64,000 nt of DNA, taken from the NCBI GenBank assembly GCA_017165825.1, contig CM029376.1, positions 19,062,258-19,126,257 of the forward strand, read 5' to 3'. Source of the DNA: Hepsetus odoe. Its lineage: Eukaryota > Chordata > Actinopteri > Characiformes > Hepsetidae. The position numbers were made by a program, and so were the translations under genes. This document shows, piece by piece, positions 21,300 to 32,865 of this stretch (position 1 is the stretch's first letter; each line of letters opens with the position of its first letter). The notes beneath the pieces are model-generated. The model searched no databases. It saw only the letters and a program-made list of their open reading frames with translations, and was not told the origin of the DNA.

Positions 21300-23500
21300 T
21301 GTAAAATATAGTGTCAAAACACTAGAATAACATATTACATTATGATTCAGAACAACATCGTTCAGCTCCCTTTTTGAGGAAGCAGCTGCCTACTAGTCCC
21401 TGCTGGCTACATTTCTAAGCAGCTAATAATTGTAGCCAATGAAGAGGATTTAGAAGAGTCTCTTCTGTGTAACCTTCATGTAGTTTATGCTTGTTTAGTG
21501 CACTGATTAATGCAATCCACTATTATACATTAGTCTCGTGTAATCAATGTATCCCATTTGAATTTGAAAATGTAGTTACACTAATTGCGAGGAGACACTA
21601 AGCTTTGTTGCACCTAATTGTAATGACTAGCATGTAGATGGAGTGTGGGCGATAATGAGGTTCTCATGAAACACAGCTATCTGCACTAGTTGTGAGAAAA
21701 AGTTTTTTTTTTCTTTTTTGTTAAATTGTTTTCACAGAGGGGAAAAATACACCAAAAGCAGTGCCCTTAGAATGTCCTGATACGTTTTTGTATGTCTGAA
21801 TCGGTATTAAATGCACGGGAAATTATGTTGCCATGCAACTGAATTTTCTGAGCAGATCGACACACTCAGAGTCTTTGAGTGTTTTGTTGCAGGTGGAGAC
21901 GGCGGTGTCATTGATGTAACCCCTGCAAGCTTTAAGCACCCCGTTATCAGCAGGCTCCAATGTGGGTCACAAACCTGTAATAAAGCAGGGGAGGCTGGGC
22001 TCTGTTTGGCCAGCCTGTATGCTCTCACAGCGTCCAGCAACATCCAGAGCGCCATACTAAATTATTGGGGTCAGTGGCTCTGCCTGCTCCCTTGATTTGT
22101 TTGAAGACACACAAGGCCCATTTGACATTGAAGGACATTTTTCTAGCACAAGGGCTGTAAATTAAAAAACTGCTACAAGATCAAGACGCCGCCAATCGTG
22201 TGACAGCATGCCCTTGATATTGAAGGCAACTAGACACCGGAATATGAAATGTGTGGCCTACCAGTTTAAACTCTAGTGGTACACTGGAAAAAAATGGCAC
22301 TGAATTCTGTGCCTAAGAACTTTCAAATTAGGCATGACAGTTTCTTTAATAAGGTAAAAGGTGCCCCTTTTTTGTGGTTTTCTCTCTGCAAGGTGTCTAC
22401 ACTTGCAGAATATTATTAAACAGGCATCCTCCCAGTTCCAACATTGCAGCTAATCAGTTTAATGAGGCAAAGATTGCTGCAGTAATCAGGCATCATTAGG
22501 CTTATGAGCATTTATTATCAGTTGTATGGACAGAATATAGAAGTGGCACTTCACAATAGCACACAAAGGAGAGGATTGGGCAATCTGTTTATTAATGGCT
22601 GGCTGTCAGAAGGCCAGCGCACCTCACCAATTCAGGCCATCCATCAATGCCCAGCTCTGACACGGCCATGGTAGATTCGCTTTCCCTGGTTCTGACCTGA
22701 ATGTTGCACATTTCAAAGTCAGTCATGAATGCAAGTGAAAGTTCAGGGTGTCATGTGGGCACCCTGAGGCTAGCTCTTTCAGAGTGCCTGTGAAGGTGCA
22801 GGGGGTGTGATGCACATGAGAGAAACTCCACACATGCATGTGTAGGGTATGCAAGTGAAAGAAGAAGAAGAAGGACACTATTTTTGAGCCTCATGTTGGA
22901 TTCCAACCGTGTCTCATCATGTTTGCCTTAAAGCTCAGTTTCATGCTGTTTGGAGCCAGTTTTGCCACAAGTCGAGAATCATGCGCTTTCATATAAGCCT
23001 CCTTGATGTTTTCTTGCTGTCTGTTTGCTGGCAATGCCATACTTATTAAGGAGCACATTTTTTTCATGTGCATCAAAGTTTGTTGCTGCCGCTTGATAGA
23101 GGACCAAGCGCTGCATGTCCGGGTAACACTTCATTTGATGGCAATGAATAACATTTCATGTAATGCAAGTAAATAGCAGGTTTGTGCTGCATATCTAAAA
23201 GATGTCTTTAAGCTTGTGTGTGCAGACATTGTGAGGTGTAATAGATACTGATGCACAAAAAAGACTGAAAAAAATAAATATGGTTTTATGTGCTTTAACA
23301 AGAGTTGAAGTGTGCTTAATTACACTGTATGTACGTTATGCGTGCTTTGATAGCATAATAACATATTGCTAGTAAACGATCTTTGTGACCATATAATTTC
23401 TTTGTCAGAGTACGTCTGTTGTCTTAAAATGGTTAGTTATTATCTGATAGCTAATAATTTAGCTTTTTTTTTTTTGCTAAGATTAACGTCATATAGTGCA
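21300..23500. other. Unique sequence, possible conserved non-coding DNA
   Basis: 21800-22060 is open on both strands and 22370-22760 is rich in ATTA or TAAT cores (GCTAATCAGTTTAATGAGG, GTAATCAGGCATCATTAGG). Such clusters resemble developmental enhancers; this is inference. 22855-22875 is an AGA repeat. Confidence 0.3.
22628..22669 (-). CDS. Weak candidate first coding exon
   Basis: On the minus strand CTACCATGG, a strong initiation context, opens 14 codons (MAVSELGIDGWPEL) ending in phase 0 at a donor GTGAGG. This phase matches the acceptor of the 159-codon frame at 20808-21287; joined they would give about 173 residues. The pairing is inferred only from phase and splice consensus. The same sequence lies in a candidate regulatory stretch, so coincidence is likely enough to keep confidence low. 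Confidence 0.22.
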
Positions 23501-23625
23501 GTGCTTTCCAAACCTGATCCTTGAAGACCCCAAGCTTTGGATGTTTTTCCACGGTGAACTTTTCTAAAAGTGTGCAATACAGAAGGGGCTTCAGGTAGGG
23601 AACCACTGATATACAACATCCTCAA
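23500..23625. repeat. Possible short dispersed repeat
   Basis: GTGCTTTCCAAACCTGATCC at the left and GGGAACCACTGATATAC at the right resemble the ends of a fish repeat family that starts and ends with such motifs. Low certainty. Confidence 0.3.
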
Positions 23626-23737
23626 TATTGTTTGGGACAATTAGTCTGAGTTATACGCGTACAAGTTACCACACTTTTATACACAGTCCTGCTTATTTCA
23701 GGGCATCATAATACTTGGGACAAAGTATTGGTAGGTA

Positions 23738-24262
23738 CAGCACTGTGCAAAAGTTTTAGGCAGGTGTGAAAAAATAGTAAACAAAGAATGCTTTCAGAAA
23801 TGGAAGTGTTCATCATTTATTTTCATCAATCAACAAAATGCAGTGAATGAACAAAAGAGAATCTAAATCAAATCAATATTTGGTGTGACCACCCTTTGCC
23901 TTCAGAACAGCATCAATTCTTCTAGGTACACTCGCACACAGTGTTTGAAGGAACTCGGCTGGTAGGTTGTTCCAAACATGACTGTGTTACTCCTCCGTGT
24001 GACATTGATGATCATCAGCACCTGTTTGGTAAAATTGGTTGATGATACACCGACTATAATCCTACAGAATCCCTGACTTTGTGTAAGTGTACCTAGAAGA
24101 ACTGATGCTGGTTTGAAGGCAAAAGGTAGAAACACCAAATATTGCAGTTTATACTTTGCATTTTGTCAATTGATAAAAAAAACAATCATTATTTATATTT
24201 CTGAAAGCACTCTTTGTTTACAGCATTTTTTCACACCTGCCTAAAACTTTTGCACAGTACTG
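23738..24262. mobile_element. Tc1-like element reduced to its long inverted ends
   Basis: Flanked by TA on both sides. The left end CAGCACTGTGCAAAAGTTTT and right end CAAAAGT-complement CAGTACTG form terminal inverts, extended by long inverted repeats that both encode the transposase C-terminus (AGAACAGCATCAATTCTTCT against AGAAGAACTGATGCTGG). Almost all of the transposase is deleted. Same family as 16606-17168 and 27001-27486 but with a different deletion junction. Confidence 0.88.
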
Positions 24263-24265
24263 TAT

Positions 24266-24775
24266 ATTAAAATCATGCTTAGTAATTTGCTGCATTTCCA
24301 TGTAACAACTGCTTAGTTCTTGTGATTCATAGACATCACCAGGCACTAACAACCCTCTCCAGAGATGTTCTGCCAAGCCTCTACTGCAGCCACGTTCAGC
24401 CACCTCCTGCTTGTTCCGGTTCCTTGATGGCATATGGATGGCATGCTCAGTTGAATTTAAATCAGGTGACTGGCTTGGCAATTCAAGAATGTTTTAGCTT
24501 TTAGAAACTCCTGTGTTGCTTTAGCAATATGTTTGGGATCACTTTTTTGTTGATGGAAGACGTTCTGTCCACTGAGTTTGGAGGCATTTACTGGAACCTG
24601 AGCAGGTAAGATGTTTCTATACACCTCAGAATTCATTGTACAACTGCTGTAAGATGTTACATCATCAGAAAAGAAAAGCATTAAGTACCTGTGACAGCTA
24701 AACATACCCAAGCAGTAACACCCCCACCACCTTGTTTAACTGATGAGCTGGTATGCTTTGGGCCTTTGGAAAAAC
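24266..24775 (-). mobile_element. Second Tc1-like family, transposase remnant
   Basis: On the minus strand the transposase C-terminal half can be followed. NSEVYRNILPAQVPVNASKL and QQKSDPKHIAKATQEFLKAK (catalytic DPKH region) come first, then in another frame WPSQSPDLNSTEHA-type sequence (MPSQSPDLNSTEHAIHMPSR). The catalytic glutamate context PDLN..EH is kept. Frameshifted and lacking the N-terminal half; it abuts the Tc1 element ending at 24262. Confidence 0.85.
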
Positions 24776-26457
24776 AAACAAACAAGACATGCTGGATGGC
24801 ATACGGCTTCAGACCATGGTGTTATTTTCTACTGTCTAACACTTTTTGCCCCAGATGTCTTAACTTAAGAGACAATGATTATACACCTGATAAAAACACT
24901 TTAGTTTTTTTCTGTGACAGCAGATTGAACTTTAGGCCCAAAAGTGTCACCAGGTTTTCTCTGCAAATGTTGGCAGTTTCGGCACTGAGACCCCAGGTGG
25001 TGAAATGAAAAAGGAAGTGAGATGTAAATATGCAGGCGCCGTCTCTTTTAAATAGTTTCTTTTTTGGTCTGTGATGGTCCAGCCCTGCCCCATGTTCTAC
25101 ACTTCTTCACATTAGTTACAATCTCAGGTTGCAGATATTAGAGTGCTCCTCTGGTTTTAGAATGGGTTTCGGCTTCCTGTTAATACGTGAACGATCCAAA
25201 ATCAATACCAATACACCGTGCATGATGTAAAACTTCAATTAGTGCATGATCCACTTTGTAATGTAATCGTAGTTTGTACAAACAGGCCAGTCGGATGAAA
25301 TAGAGTGCTTCCAGGGACAGCTTTTACCTGCAATGTATCTGATTTTTGGATCTGGCCTCAGATTTAAAGATATCAAATAGCTTAGTGCATTAGAGGTGTA
25401 GAGGTATTATAATTTTTTTTCACATTACATAATATAGGTTTATCCACAATAATCAATATTGTAATTACATATTGATGTACATCTTAAGTAGATTCTAGCT
25501 TTTTTCCTTTGTGCTATATTGCTTCCCCACTTAATAACTTATGCAATCTGGCCAAACATAATAAAACCTCTTAAAGACACAAATGTGACATCAGTTGGAG
25601 GGTTAAAAAATTTACTTTCGACATAATGCGTCAAATGGCTGCAGAGAGCTGCGAGAAAGTGAGAAAATCAAGATAATGTAGGCTGTTTCAAGGTACATAC
25701 ACCCTGGGCTCCAAAGTAAAATTTTTGTTTTAACTTTAGGAAACATCATCAAAAAATAGAACTGCACTTTTACTTTCACTTTAGAATGGCACTGATGCAC
25801 TAAACATTTAGGCTGGTCCATTAGACCAGTGGTTGTTGGATCTTTCAGGTTTTCAGCCTAAATTTAAAAAACAATTCCAAATATCTAGCTCCACTGTATC
25901 TCAACAAACACTAACCAGGAGTTATTTCACAGAGACAGTCAAGCAGAAAAATAATTCCAAGAGTTGCTTATAGAGGACAGTCGAGTGAAAGTTCAGCAAA
26001 TGACTATTCCAGAGTCAGTGTTCACCTACTGTAACTGGGGAGGTGGAACTGAGATGGGTTCCAGTGTTTGAGCTCGATCCACTGAAATAATTGATACAAC
26101 AAGGACTGATTGGGGCCACAAAGCTTCAGTATCTTACACAATAAAAGCTAAATCCAGCAGAGAGACAAGAAAAAGCCCATTTTCCAGCTTATGGAGTGGG
26201 CAAATGAAGGTCATTTTAAATGAATAACATGTTGATCCAAACAAAACTGTATGTAAAAGGAACGCACAGATGCAAATAAAGAAAACATAGTGGTCTAAAT
26301 TGCAGTTACTGGCCTTACACTGCACATCATGATGACTTTTTATTTTCTTGATTATTTCCTTTTTATTTATTGACCTAAATGTATAAATGGAGCCTTACAA
26401 TAAAATGTCTATTGCTGAATTGTAAATACATTCACAGGATGGAGCAAAAAAGGGTTC
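24776..26457. other. Mostly unique sequence
   Basis: 24840-25000 may still belong to a decayed DNA transposon but shows no recognisable motif. The rest is AT-rich, without supported genes. Confidence 0.35.
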
Positions 26458-26640
26458 AAAAGGGTCTAGTGGTAGGATACTTGCCTATGTCCTAGGTTCA
26501 AATCCCACCTATAGCACTACCACCATTGAGCCTTTGAGCAAGACCCTTAACCCTGCATTGCTCCAGGGGGACCGTCACTGTAATTAGGACAAGGAAGTCA
26601 CTCTGGATAAGAGCGTCTGCTAAATGCCATAAATGTAATT
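26458..26640 (+). mobile_element. SINE, family B, head slightly shortened
   Basis: GGTCTAGTGGTAGGATACTT, then TGAGCAAGACCCTTAACCC, CTCCAGGGGG and the tail GGATAAGAGCGTCTGCTAAA. A few bases around the B box are missing. Confidence 0.9.
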
Positions 26641-26859
26641 TTATTTACATTCAAGTGCCCCTGCCTGTCTGTGTCATCTGTTTGTGTGTTAAGCATGCTC
26701 TGACCATGACATAAACCTCAGCCTTTCGCTGTTAGATAACAACTACTGTTAAATAAGATTTCAGAATATCTTCATTCAGTTGAGCAAGTAAGTAAAGTAA
26801 GAAGATGGCATCAATTGATTCTGGCTGTTAGATGTCTTTGTTCTTTATTTGTTTGATCA

Positions 26860-26870
26860 TACACACACAC

Positions 26871-26966
<96 letters not shown>

Positions 26967-26996
26967 CATACATATATATATATATATATATATAGA
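26860..26996 (+). repeat. (CA)n/(CATA)n/(TA)n compound microsatellite
   Basis: CA run, then CATA units, then two long TA stretches separated by AAGCATACA. It directly borders the Tc1 derivative at 27001 and replaces that element's left terminus. Confidence 0.96.
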
Positions 26997-27000
26997 TAAA

Positions 27001-27486
27001 TGCTGTAGCAAAAGGCTTCAGAAATATTAATAATGATTGTTTATTTTTATCAATTTACAAAATGCAAAGTGAGCGAACAAAAGAAAAATCATCAAATCAA
27101 TATTTGGTGTTACTACCTTTACCTTCAAACCAGCATCAGTTCTTCTGGCCCCCACAGAGCCCTGATCTCAACATCTCCAATGTGTCTGGATCACATGAAG
27201 AAGTACTACATCCACAGAAGATCTGTGGTTAGTTCTCCAAGATGTTTGGAACAACCTACCAGCCGAGTTCCTTCAAAAACTGTGTGCAAGAGTACCTAGA
27301 GGAACTGATGCTGTTTTGAAGGCAAAGGGTGGTCACACCAAATATGGATTTGATTTAGATTTCTCTTTTGTTCATTCACTGCATTTTGTTGATTGATGAA
27401 AATAAATGATTAACACTTCCATTTCTGAAAGCATTCTTTGTTTACAGCATCTTTTCACACCTGCCTGAAACTTTTGCACAGTACTG
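27001..27486 (+). mobile_element. Non-autonomous Tc1-like element, left end lost
   Basis: Matches 16606-17168 closely, including the junction CAGTTCTTCTGGCCCCC into transposase 3' sequence (LVLQDVWNNLPAEFLQKL-type, here starting LVLQ) and the right end TTTTGCACAGTACTG followed by TA. The outer 5' repeat is replaced by the TA microsatellite. Confidence 0.87.
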
Positions 27487-27569
27487 TAAATACATATAAT
27501 AATTTCTAAAGTGCTTGTTTGTGATTTGTGTCAACATTTTGTTTAATTATACCGTGGATGATTTCGCCA

Positions 27570-28055
27570 CAGTAACAGACATATAAGGCAGAACGTGAAC
27601 AGTTCTTGAAGTTGAAAATTGGTGTGTAGTGTAATAATCTGAGCAATCCCACAAAGACAAAATTATGAAGGCTGTACGAATGGGTCAGAACATCTCTGAA
27701 GCGGCAAGGTTTCCTGGTTAAGGTTGGCCATGATGGAAAGCAGTCAGAACATACAGTACACCACAGCTTGCCGCACCAGGATTCACTGTGAGAAGAAGGC
27801 AAGCCTACAGAAGAGAGATGCTCTGGGCAATATTCTTCTCGGATAAGTTGGGCCATGGCATTCACGTGGATTTTACTTTGTCACACGCTACCTTGACAAA
27901 CAGTGTTGCACTACATCATGGCAACAGTATTCTCTAATGGCAGCAGATTCTTTTAGCAAGCTAATGCACCCTGCCACACCATGAACAACTAGTGGCTCGC
28001 GGAATAGGGCTGCATATTAAGCAGAGGGTTTTAATGTTATAGGTGATCAGGCATA
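27570..28055 (+). mobile_element. Third Tc1-like family, transposase remnant
   Basis: Plus-strand fragments include MLWAIFFSDKLGHGIHVDFT and ATGCACCCTGCCACACC, the relic of the QQDNAPCHT catalytic motif. It ends with a terminal repeat GTTTTAATGTTATAGGTGATC. The middle is deleted and frames are broken. The same family's terminus occurs at 45336-45515. Confidence 0.8.
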
Positions 28056-31000
28056 TATACAGATATCTACTAGCTGTCCAGGTAAACATTAGCAATATAA
28101 GCACTGTAACTACTTATAGTATAGTAACTAATGAAATGTAGTACATAACAGTACAGCTTGTATATAAACATACACATCATCTAAAGCTTTTACACAAACG
28201 CAGTGTAATAGCAGTAGAGGATCATGTCCTCTTGTTCAATTGTATGTGTAATGCGGTGAGATTCACTTTAACCGAAACATTTCTGATGTAACAGAAGGTG
28301 TATAATTAACTACCATTTGTACTTGCATACCTGCATATTAAATTAAGTGCTTGTGGCATGATATATAAACCTTTCTGTAATGCGATGCCATTTATAAAGC
28401 AATGTATCTATAAAATAACCCAGTTTCTAATTATTCAAAAACAACTTTTAGACGTGCTTAAGGTTAAAAAAGAAAATGGACAGCATCATGAGAAGAAATA
28501 TCTTTATGGGACATTTAATTCGACAGCATCTACTTCGAACCCCCATTGGCTGATGTGTCCTTTCTTCCAGAAATAATTTGCAACTTCTATGTATACTAAA
28601 TGACAGAAAAGAAAAAAGAGACTATGTTTCTGTTAGGCTAATTCTCAGACAAGCAAATGTGTGAATGAGTCAGTAGATGACGTGTTGTATCCAAGAGGTT
28701 ACAAAATATTTAAGGCCAATTCAAAAAATGCCGACCTTCTTAAGGAAAGGCATCAAGCTTCATTGAGGGCCAAAGTGACTCTAAAGATGCAATTTATTAA
28801 TTCTCAGTAGTGAACAGCGTCCTTTTTACTGGTATGGAAAATCAATGGATACAAACTGGAGAAGTGCCAAGCCACTCATCTAAAGTCTAAGGGGAGATTT
28901 ATAATTAAAGTTGCTGGTGTGTCCGTGTCAAGTAAGATTGAAAGATTTGTCAGGTTATCATTCATTAACATTATTTAATCAGTAAGCAATTGATATAGCT
29001 GAAGAATCGTTTAGGTCTGTTCTCAGAAGAAAACTGATATTTAAATATTGAACAATGTTCCTAGGTGACTTCCAAACACATGGATGAAGACAGGATTAAA
29101 TTTATAAAGAGCTATTAATTATCAAAGTCTTTCTGAAAAGCTTACGTCAGTTTTTGCAGGATGATTAGGTGCGTTACTAACATTGTTAATTTTTTAAATA
29201 TTATTTTATTGTTTATTCATTTTTCTAATCTATTAATTTTCCCTCAGTTTTGAGCTATAAATGATTAACATTATTATTCCAAATGTAACAAATCAGCCAT
29301 GGAACTGATACAATGTCTACTTTTTGTAAGGCCATGTCTTACAAAAACTTACAAAATCTGTGAAAAATAATTTGTTGCTTTCTAAAATGTGTTATTCAGT
29401 CCTTAGGAAGGTATTATGAAGTCACTATAACACTTCATGCTACAGTAATACGGTCCCACATAATCAAAATAAGTCTAGAAGATTCACAGAATGAACCGTT
29501 AACTATAGTCTAAAGACAGTAGATAAGGAAGAGTTTTGCAGGGTGGGGGAGTCACAGAGGAGGTGTAACAGAAAGTTGGCAAAACCAATTCCTTTGAGCT
29601 GCTGTGTAAGCTACAGTAAAATGGACAGGCTTCTCTCAAATATGCTCATATCCTGAAAATTACTTGAACACTATAGCAGCTGCATGCAAAACCTCCTTGA
29701 GGTTGTCCGCAGTAAAAGTTAATGGAGCAAAACCAAAAGCCATTCAAGGGCCTGAAATTAGACCAGTGAAGTGGAAAAGTATTTGATTGATATTTTATTG
29801 CTGGGAATAAGTGAGCAGATACCAAGAGGCACACCGGGGCCTTGTGAACATGTTTAAGAGACAAGGTCTGCAGATGCAAATCTGCACAATAGGAATGATT
29901 TTTATGTACGAACTGACATCATTTGTGAAAGCAAAGTGATCACTCATATCTCAGCTTGAGTAATTAGAAATGAGTTAATGAGACTGGTTATAGCCTGCAT
30001 CAGGCAATAGAGCAGTCATTTTGGTATAATTTCACACTGTTATATAGATCATCGAAAAGATGACAAAGGCTCATGCACATGCATGACCATTTGAATCGGA
30101 GGCTAAAGTGTGCTACATGCAGTTAAGTCTCAGTATGCTAGATGCAGTTATATTCAACAAGACTGAGTGTGTTCCATGAACGCAGTTATGGAAAAAAAAA
30201 AGTGATATGTAATATGATCACTCCGTGGTATTTAGAGTCTGAAATAAGCATTAAAGCTGTTTATGTTAATTTGATCAGTTATTGGATATGTAAAAAAAAC
30301 TCATAGTTATTCCATTCCAGTCATCTCCTTCTCTATATGTAATTAGCATTGAGAACTGACATACTGTTTCTGGGGCCTTGATGTTGTAGATTGCCTTTGG
30401 CATCACTGACCATATAATCATTGGCTGGCATGACAGGGACAGGCCTGATTTTCAAAGGCTTGCACTCTACTGATTCACAGTGCATCCATGAGATTGATCA
30501 CAGTGGTTTATCAGGAGCAACATGTGCTCCCCCCTCTGATTGGGGAGGTGGTCGCCGAGAGGGTTTATGTCCTTGCCTGGGTGCTCCCTGTTGTGATCCC
30601 ACAAGAAACAGGGAGAAGGAGAGATATTTTATGACAGCTGTAGAGCACCAGTCCATCCTGACTTGCCCATGGCCCTTTTGATTAGAGAGGGAACACAGAT
30701 GCTATCAACAGTGGCTTAAAAAAAGAGGAAGGAGAAGAAGAAGAAAGCAGATAACGATGGCCCACAATTCATTAGGTCTTCAACTCAATTAAAAAGAAAT
30801 TAGTTTTATCTCTCCACCTCTGTCAACTGTCAGTTTTTCATCAGATGAAATGAGAAGTTGGTGTTTGTTGGGTAAAAAATGAGATGCCTAAAGGAGAATA
30901 AAAAAGAAATAAGAAAGTTTCATGGACAGGTATATTTTGGCTTTCAAAGCATGAAAAGGTTGCTAAAATATTGACGCAAGCAACTTGCTGTGTCCGAATA

Positions 31001-32030
31001 CACAGTGCAGCAATTTCACAAATGCACAGTTTCTGTCGTGTTGCAACTGTTTTCAGTATTCAGAAGATGGTGCTATTTGTTTATGGATGCATGCTAAGAA
31101 TCAATTCCTCCATTTGGAATTGCATTCCTTTCACAATTCCTGGCCAGAATATTAAGATTCAGAGCAATTTGAGAGATGACAAGTAAGAAATCTGCTAGCA
31201 CCAACTCACTGGTGCTGGGTTGGTTTGAGCTGTGATCAGGAAAGGAGTGATTTTCAGTGTGGAAGGATGGAGTATTTGCTATTATTCACTGCTTTTAACC
31301 ACATGGTCAGGCTGTAAACGTCTAGTGGCAGCTCTGAAATGTAACAGGACATGATTAATGTGCTGGAATATGATCAAATCTGTTTAGCTGATGAACAGGT
31401 CAGCCTCAACAACCCCAACGCCATCTCATACAACATCATGCAGTTTATGATCTCACCAAACACGAGTCGACACCTATTAGGCAATCCTGCCTCTGTATGC
31501 TGGCAGCCATATACAGAAAGGTCATGTAAATATCCAGCATATTAATGTAATTATGCAAGACCCGTCCTTTGGAAGTTCCTACATGCAATACTCAATTAGA
31601 GACACAATAGCACGCTGAAGACGTAGCCATGCATTTTGATTACAGCTCGAAGGGCACCATGAGATTATAACAGTTTAATCGACTGGCAAAAATGCAGACT
31701 TGGAGAAGCTGATGAAGTCAGTTCTTCACGCTAGCTCTCTAGCCAACACACTTCTGTCCTTGTCTAGGGAAAGAAAAAGAAATTGTTACTGCTTGTTTTC
31801 TCTTTTTTTTAATTTTTAAAAAATTTTCTTTTACTGTGATTCGAGAATAAAATATTAAATTATTTCTTTTCCCTGTTAATTCTGAGAGCTGTATACATGA
31901 CAGTTCTGCTCGTAATACATAAAAGAGTAATTTATTCAAGGGTCACACTTAATCTTGATGAGTCACCGCTTTATTGCTTCCCATTTTTCTCAGCACATGG
32001 AGGATAGATTACATAAAGGTACCTGAGAGC
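28056..32030. other. Long unique stretch
   Basis: About 4 kb without a recognisable mobile element or gene. 30360-30720 and 31260-31720 are less AT-rich; the latter holds ATATTAATGTAATTATGCAA, a cluster of homeodomain and POU-like cores, and could be regulatory. 30720-30750 is a short purine-rich repeat. A loose triplicate of TGCAGTTA-type motifs lies at 30100-30190. Confidence 0.35.
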
Positions 32031-32033
32031 ATT

Positions 32034-32056
32034 TTATGACACATTATGTGTCATAA
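32034..32056. promoter_or_regulatory. Perfect 23-bp palindrome with nearby third half-site
   Basis: TTATGACACAT and ATGTGTCATAA are exact inverses around one T. A further copy of the half-site, GTGTTATGACA, follows within 10 bases. Possible dimeric factor site or hairpin. Confidence 0.75.
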
Positions 32057-32729
32057 CGTGATGTGTTATGACATGAGAGGCATAACGTTCTACTTAACCA
32101 GCTCATCAGACACAATTCGGTTAATCTCTAAAATACATACACATGCCCACACTCATACAGGGATAATTCCTGATTTTTCTGTCAATGATGAATCACAGTC
32201 CTTTTTACAGACATCTATGATGGATCTGGAACATTGTATGCGTTATATATTTATGGTGGACACTTGCATCACCTCATTCCAACAACAGTGTCTCATTTGG
32301 CATTCCAGTGAACATTTAAAGAACTGAATGAGCCATCACTGATTGTGGAGTGAGCTTTGGGTCCAAAGTGGACCAAGAAAAATCCTGGCTGGATTGTGTC
32401 AGCCCGACTGAAACTGCAGAGTGATATACAGTAAGTGAAGTGTGTGTGTTTTGGGATCGTTCTACAAGGCACTAGGGGTTTGGCTGAACTGACACTGTGC
32501 TTCTGTTTGCAGATTCTTTCTTTTCACAGCAGTAAGTGCTGCTTGAGTTCTCTACATTATAAATTCAACACACAAAGTTGACAGTTTATTAGAAATGGCA
32601 ACCTTAACAGTTGGCTGGCTATTTGATTAGAAAGACCAACCTTTTTTTTTAATATATTTTTTTAATATATTTTTTGAATATATATTTAATATATTCAACA
32701 CACAAACACACAAACACACACATATATAT

Positions 32730-32865
32730 ACATTCATCCATCCATCCATTACCTGCCGCTTGTCCCAAACAGGGTCGCGGGGGAGTGCCAGTGTCCAACC
32801 CAGCGCACACAGGGCGAGGACGGGGATGCACCCTGGACAGGTCGCCAGCCCATCGCAGGGAGTAT
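32730..32865 (-). mobile_element. L2-type LINE 3' end
   Basis: CATCCATCCATCCATT (complement of a 3' tail repeat) is followed by AACAGGGTCGCGGGGG and CACCCTGGACAGGTCGCCAG, the standard 3' UTR signature of fish L2-like LINEs read in reverse. It lies between AT- and CA-rich simple sequence. Confidence 0.85.

Noticed and set aside
26811..27011. Open frame of alternating Tyr and Ile
   Set aside because: Translation of the TA microsatellite.
31440..31500. Minus-strand segment open between splice-like sites (HTEAGLPNRCRLVF)
   Set aside because: Lies in a candidate regulatory stretch, and the fit in phase is easily accidental.
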